64,000 nucleotides of DNA from Mytilisepta virgata (Eukaryota; Mollusca; Bivalvia; Mytilida; Mytilidae), in assembly GCA_028015205.1 (NCBI GenBank), contig CM051514.1:35666150-35730149 (forward strand), given 5' to 3'. Positions 58,677-64,000 of the stretch are shown one piece after another (the first letter of the stretch is position 1; each line of letters opens with the position of its first letter). The translations under genes were made by a program, and so were the position numbers. The notes under the pieces were generated by a model. The model was not told the DNA's origin and did no database searches. It worked only from the letters and a program-made list of their open reading frames with translations.

Positions 58677-60189
58677 TTGACAATTGCAACGGCCACGGAC
58701 ATTAGATGCCCAATTTCTTTTCCCTTTCATGACATCATGATCATAAGGAAGCTTATAAATATCATATATTTAAGAAATAATTCACTGGGGTTATAATGGT
58801 TATTTTATACCGAGCAGTAGCGAGGTATACAATAAGAATACAAAGGGCCCAGACCGTGAATAAATGACCACAACTCTAGAAGACCCACCCCCCCCCCACC
58901 CGGAATTATTTCTTTTCTAATATCATGACAAATACGCTAATTTTGCTCATTTGAGTTGTCCTATATATATCCGATAACCGGATCCGATATTGGTTTGGTT
59001 GTTCTGAAGATTAATATGATGCAAACTGTCCTTTTAATTAAGAGCATATTTTTCGTAAGATTATCATATTTACACATGCAGCCAAATTATATAATTCATC
59101 ATTTACACAAGAAAAAAATAATAAAACGCATGTTTCACCAGATGCGGATCCAGAATTTGTGAATGGGGTTGGGGCGTAAAATTTAGAATTGAAAAATTTA
59201 ACGCCGCCGGAGCCAAGCTCCCTACTTCTACCCTCCCGTAGTGAGCAGGAGGCAACATGCAGGCATTACCTAACTAACGAAAGAGGCATATATCAAAATT
59301 TCGCGGAATTGAAATGTATACACTTTTTCTCGAAAATGAAATTAATTTTTCGCGAATGTGAAATGCACCCATCCTTTCACCCCTTTGACATTTGAGTTTT
59401 GTTTTGTTTTTATAAATAAGATTTATTTAAATTTGAAATATAGAATTAAAATATTGAATTTAGAGTCTTTTTATAAATACATGAAATAATGAATAAATTT
59501 AACCTTATATTACAAACTAATTTATAAATACCAGGGATCATATAATACCAGAGACGTATAATGTTTTATACGTCTCTGATAATACTATCTTTTAAAAGAT
59601 TCAGGAAAAGATTCTATTATTTATTCTTCATTCTACGAACCGCTTCTACACCCTCATTTAGGCACCTATTATTCTTAGTTAATAAAGTGTTTGAAGTAAT
59701 GTTGAATAGTATGTATAATAAAGTTTTACTTCAACATTGAAGGATTGTTTTGTGGATTTCGGGGACACGTTTCTGTGTCTTTATTTCGAGAAATTATTTT
59801 ACAGGGTCCTGCAAGAGTTTTAATACTGTAAGTGCAGATGTAGCTGTTTAATGTTTAAAAGCCCCAAATCCATGAAAATGACAGAAAACCGCAATGCAAC
59901 GACAACAACAATTGTCAATATTTATCGATAGTGTGCAACCACAGGCACAGGGGCTCGTTAGAATTGACACAGTATGTCATCTGTGATTGATCTGCCCCAA
60001 TCTACAGTACTATGACATGGCTGATGTACAATGATCTGTGAAATAAATTCACAATTACAACCCACATTTCACCAATTAGGAATTAAAATTGTACTTACCT
60101 AGCATACTTAATACATGTACTTTGAAATACGACCTCGAGAACGTAAAACACTTCGAAGTAGCAGGCAAACTTGCATTGAGGCTCCTGAT
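58677..60189. other. Intergenic, nothing recognised beyond a small hairpin
   Basis: A 12-bp inverted repeat AGAGACGTATAA/TTATACGTCTCT lies at 59550-59577. No gene. Confidence 0.35.
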
Positions 60190-61135
60190 GTAGTGAAGGC
60201 CGCTCCAAATGTCAAGAAGAACTCATTCTAAATCAGTTTTATTTCGAATTTCATTTGCTCTCCTTTCAACTTTAACACATTTTCGATTATGTTCAAATCC
60301 GGGCTTTGTGGAGGCCAAGATAGAGTGTTTATACCGCTTTCCTGCTTCCACTGATTAGAGCGCATTGAAACGTGACATGGGGAATTGTCAACTTAGAAAG
60401 TCCATTTACGATTTGGAAAGTGTCGGGCAATAACTGGCCAGAGAAAATCATCAAGAACAGAAATATATCTTTCACTGTTCATATTTCCTTCCTCCGGTGT
60501 AAGAGTTCCCAATCCATTATACGAAATACACTCCCAAAACATGATTGATGCACGGCAAGTTGTCTCAAAGTCACCACGAATGCCAAGACATTCTGGCCGT
60601 AATCTCTCATCAGACTTTCGCCAGACATACATGTACACTTTATTATTTGTACCAAGTATGATTTTTGTCTCATCACTAAATATAATCGATGACAAATGAT
60701 TTTGGACTGTCCAGTGAAGTTTCTGCCTACAAACCGCCTCCTTATCTCGCGGTTTTTAGAAATCATCGTTTTCTTCGAAAAAATGTGACACTTATATCCC
60801 TCTTCAAACAGTCGTCTACATACAGTTCTAGAAGACACATTGCACCATGTCCTAGCATTAAATCAAACTGTTACATCTTTGAGAATCTGTCTACGATTGG
60901 TTTTTACACTTCTGAAAAGTACCCTGTCGTCCTATTGGGTCGTCTTTCATCCTCCCCCATTTCGAGGTAAATTTTCTATGTTCCCTCGCGGTCGCGTCCG
61001 TTTAAGGAATTTCTGGATTGTTCTACTATTGATTCCAGTCACGTTTGCAATTTTATAACTCGAAAATCCATCATTTGACATATTTACAATGATTTCTTTT
61101 TGGTCCTTTGTAAGTTCCTTGCCGTGTGGTGCCAT
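60190..61135 (-). pseudogene. Tc1-like transposase, broken
   Basis: From ATG 61135: an N-terminal HTH region (ELTKDQKEIIVNMSNDGFS, YKIANVTGINSRTIQKFL), then in other frames RTVCRRLFEEGYKC, the first catalytic Asp in IIFSDETKI (about 60690), CISYNGLGTLTPEEG (about 60500), the second Asp in VDNSPCHVS (about 60390) and the final Glu in WPPQSPDLNIIENV (about 60300). The Asp-Glu spacing of about 34 fits DD34E Tc1-type enzymes. At least three frame changes and stops make it inactive. Flanking TIRs were not identified. Confidence 0.85.
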
Positions 61136-62379
61136 GTTGCCTAGCAGATGATTTTTTGTTTACCTATGGGGAATAATCTAAACTTATATCAGAATGAAAA
61201 TAGGACCAAGCTACGATCACAAACCGATAGAAAGAAAGTGACATAGACGAATTTACTGCTAGTCTGGATTCATGGGCGGCGACGGCGTCACCATTTTACG
61301 AACTCATTCATGGCAAACAACTGTATAATACCACAAGAGCGCCGAATTTCAAATTGTCAGAATTTTTTTTTCTGTTCTCCATCCAGTCTGCCTTCTTGCA
61401 CATTTCTGCAGTAAAATGATTATATTTTAACAAAATGCCTACCTTTAAGCCCTTATTTCCCACCAAATGGTTTTATTGGATCCTTTTAGTCTCATTTCTG
61501 ATGAAATCATGTCTGGAAGTGACAAACGTTTGTATAATTCTTGCCAAATTTGATATATTAATTCCGCAGCAAAAATTAAGTATTATATTGTTTAGTTTAT
61601 TATTATCCCTTTCAAATCAATTCTTTATTGTTAAAAGATTGCATGTTGTCAATTAACACATTAGACAAATGGAGACAAGTCAAATTTAAAAACGCAGATT
61701 ATCTCTTTTAGCGCAAATGGCACAGATAAGGAAAATATATCTGATTTTGCAACTTTTTGTTAATAAAATAACAGATTGATGAGTTATTTTCAATTCCAGC
61801 TATGTAGAATTGTAAATATAGTTTTACAAAAAGAGTGTTTTTGATCATTTCATCACAATATTTTTCTTTTCCCTATTTGACAAAGTCAGAAATGACAGGG
61901 CAACTTCAACTTCGCTATTGGGTATCTGTAGAGCGATTTTATCTTTTGGAAGGTGACTTTTTTCATCCACTTTAGTGAGCAAATTTTCTTTTTTCAAATG
62001 TGATGAAAAAGTCTTTAAAATTTGAATGAATGACTTAAAAAATATTATACATGGCTATCAGGTAATATAACCTTTCAACTTTGGGACTATAAAAATAGTT
62101 TGAGACAGACAATGTATTCGATGCAAGCAGGTTTTAATAAACAGTGCTGAATTTTCTTGGAATTAATGGGCAAAAATTAAGGTACTGTCTGCAACTTCGA
62201 CATATCCATGGTATTTGAATAAAGATTGTTGAATACAAACATGTTTGACTGTATTATCCTTTGTTACATTTCTTGTAAATTCATTGTAGATATAATAAAA
62301 TGCATCCAGAAGTTGGAAAACTGTATTGTTGGATCATTATTCAAAGAATTATAAAATTATGAAAACAGGCTATCCATAT
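61136..62379. other. Upstream region of the aquaporin-like gene, nothing recognised
   Basis: No supported gene. It may contain a 5' non-coding exon of the downstream gene, which cannot be placed from sequence alone. Confidence 0.35.
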
Positions 62380-63043
62380 GGTTAGACTCCATAAATTAAT
62401 AGTACCATTTTCTATGTGAAGTGAGCTAACAAATGTCATGGTCTTGTGCCATCTTCAGAGTAAATAATACCCATATACATATATATATATATCCTGAAAG
62501 GCCATTATGTCAGCATTGTTTCAATCATGATAAAATAAATAAAAAATATCCATGGAAACCTAGTTGGCATAGCAACATTTCAAAATTTTTCGTAAGAAAG
62601 CTTTAAAAATGTTAAATTTCACTCCACTTCAGCTTAAAATTGAGGTCTGATGCAGCATTTCAATCCAATTGAGACTTAATTGTTCAGATTCTGCATAAAA
62701 TTCCATTACATATGTGGAAGAAAAAGGTTTACTTTTCCCGCTCTTTTTTTCGCAATATAACTTACCAGTGCAGGTGCCGATTATCACTGTCAAAGTTTTA
62801 CACACCACATGTCAATTCACAAGTCCCAGTTTATTACCTCCCATTACTTGTCAGAAGCAAAATCAGTTAATGTTTTTGTATTTTTTTAAACTAAAATCTA
62901 TCGTCTTTCAGTCAATATTACAATTTTGAGGTTAAGACATTTATTATTTATCTATCATGTAGTCAAACTTTACCAACTCTAATAATTAATAAAATTCTGG
63001 GGGTGCATTTCTCTGAAACTAAGATAATTAGTGGACTCTAACC
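62380..63043 (-). mobile_element. 664-bp TIR element, copy B
   Basis: Ends GGTTAGACTCCAT and (inverted) GGTTAGAGTCCAC; TAT on both sides is a possible 3-bp duplication. Reverse-complement match to 10301-10962. It lies 150 bp before the first coding exon of the aquaporin-like gene, probably inside its 5' intron. Confidence 0.75.
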
Positions 63044-63196
63044 TATGATAATTTGGCATATCTGTCAGTGTGACCAATTTATTGTAAATGACTCAAATAA
63101 CAGTGAATAATGAGATATCTAAGTTTTAAAGAGCTCTATCTGAAATTACAGATGTGCTAGTAATAATTCTATGATTTTAATTTTGTTTTGCAGAAA

Positions 63197-63827
63197 ATGA
63201 AGTGGCGTGAATTCATACAAGTTGCATTCAGTACTGATGTTGAGTACCTTCCACCAGCTGTATCGACAATAGTTTTCTGCCTGTTAGCCATGTTTCTATG
63301 TGTCTTCATGCATAGATTATCAAATGTTTTACTTCCTTCTTTGGTAAAACTCTATGCCTTAGATTATTTCAAGTGCCTTGCATTTTGTACGTATCCGTTA
63401 GGTTATGGATTGACCAGAACACATCATGGTCACATTGGTTATTGTCTTGTGATGATTCCATTCAATGTAGCATCCTTAATATTGATGAGAGAGGGGAGTG
63501 TTAACCCAGTAGAGAACTTCCTGAATTTTATAAAAGGTGTACAATCACTTTGGAAGTCTGTTCTTAGGACTGTAATACAAATCTTTGGTGCTGTGTCTGC
63601 ATTTTATCTTGCACAACAAATAATGAAGTTAGAATTCCATGAAGATTTTAGTTCTATTCAGTCAGAAGCATGCACAACAGATTTAAAGATACCAATAGAA
63701 TTAGGATTTCTTTTAGAATTGGCAGGAACTGGATGGGAGACATTTATATGGTCACACAAATGGCTGAAAAATGAAAAGCTCAATTTAATGGTGCTGTCTG
63801 CTGATACTGCATTGCTTGTTAGTCTTG
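63197..63827 (+). CDS. Aquaporin-11/12-like superaquaporin, first coding exon (partial gene)
   Basis: The exon begins after a strong acceptor TTTTGTTTTGCAG (63181-63193), the ATG is 63197-63199, and the donor GTAAGA is at 63828, giving 210 codons plus one base. The open frame to 63998-64000 past the donor is intronic. Hydrophobic segments include TIVFCLLAMFLCVF, CLVMIPFNVASLIL, and TVIQIFGAVSAFYLAQQ. The first pore box is NPV in SVNPVENF instead of NPA/NPC, followed by a CTTDLKIPIELGFLLEL block and LLVSLG, which align with the AQP11 segments around its first NPC box and ACKNPIRVDLL. Superaquaporins sit mainly in intracellular membranes and carry variant NPA boxes. The second box is in the next exon, outside the window. 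Confidence 0.75.
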
Positions 63828-64000
63828 GTAAGAATTTTAAAATAGCTTTTACCGAGCTCGGGTATTACGGCTTTTATAGAGTCATCCCATTCATCAATCT
63901 GCATTTGGTTTTAAAGCAGGAAGTTGATTTTAAAAATTTATCAGAATTCATAATTTCATTTGATTATGCATGTTTTTACTGCAGTTCCATGTTTTTATGA

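Noticed and set aside
63188..63196. Upstream start giving MQKMKW
   Set aside because: That codon is TTG and lies within the acceptor; the ATG at 63197 is used.
63828..64000. Extension of the aquaporin frame to a stop at 63998-64000
   Set aside because: A good donor GTAAGA follows LLVSLG exactly where the family continues toward the second NPA box; the remaining translation has no family similarity.

Overview
The window looks like a piece of a molluscan, probably bivalve (mytilid-like), nuclear genome. It is AT-rich, has long introns with GT-AG boundaries, and is packed with nested transposable elements: tRNA-headed SINEs with a GACGTTAAACAATAATTCATCC-type tail, elements starting TTTAGCTCACCTG, TIR elements, Penelope-like and LINE fragments, and 146-261 bp tandem arrays. 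The organism call is an inference from repeat style and gene content, not from a database match.

Three host genes are supported. (1) Transformer-2 (TRA2), minus strand, 57307 down to about 34850: I rebuilt 13 in-phase coding exons, three of them microexons of 15, 9 and 15 nt, giving RS1 - RRM - RS2. Its introns take up about a third of the window and hold most of the repeats. (2) A three-exon claudin/PMP22-like four-TM protein, minus strand, 26412-22349. (3) The first coding exon of an aquaporin-11/12-like superaquaporin, plus strand, 63197-63827, continuing past the right edge. TRA2 and the aquaporin diverge from a 5.9 kb interval.

The left end (1 to about 4.5 kb, minus strand) is the 5' part of an LTR retrotransposon and is the most unusual part of the window. 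In element-sense order there is: an LTR edge near 4180; a primer-binding site matching the 3' end of a tRNA-Ser-like tRNA; a leader with a regular array of stem-loops whose 15-16 nt loops are conserved while their stems covary; a Gag with an N-terminal helix-hairpin-helix; a capsid-like domain; a coiled coil plus CCHC knuckle; then, in one stop-free frame running off the window, a complete RNA 2'-phosphotransferase (Tpt1/KptA) fold, an acidic linker and a retropepsin with a DTAA active site. I do not know of a described Gag-Tpt1-protease arrangement. Next to it (4558-5471) is an array of TIR-bounded palindromes made of a short palindromic unit.

Region by region: 1-4.5 kb LTR element; 4.5-5.5 kb palindrome array; 5.5-16 kb intergenic with tandem repeats, nested IR elements, a GGCGTA-rich element and SINEs; 16.7-18.9 kb tandem segmental duplication with two SINEs in one copy; 19-22 kb LINE and Penelope-like fragments; 22.3-26.4 kb claudin-like gene; 27-31 kb hAT remnants and a decayed ORF of a recurrent invertebrate family; 31-34.5 kb repeats; 34.8-57.3 kb TRA2; 57.3-63.2 kb intergenic with a LINE tail, TIR elements and a broken Tc1-like transposase; 63.2-64 kb aquaporin.
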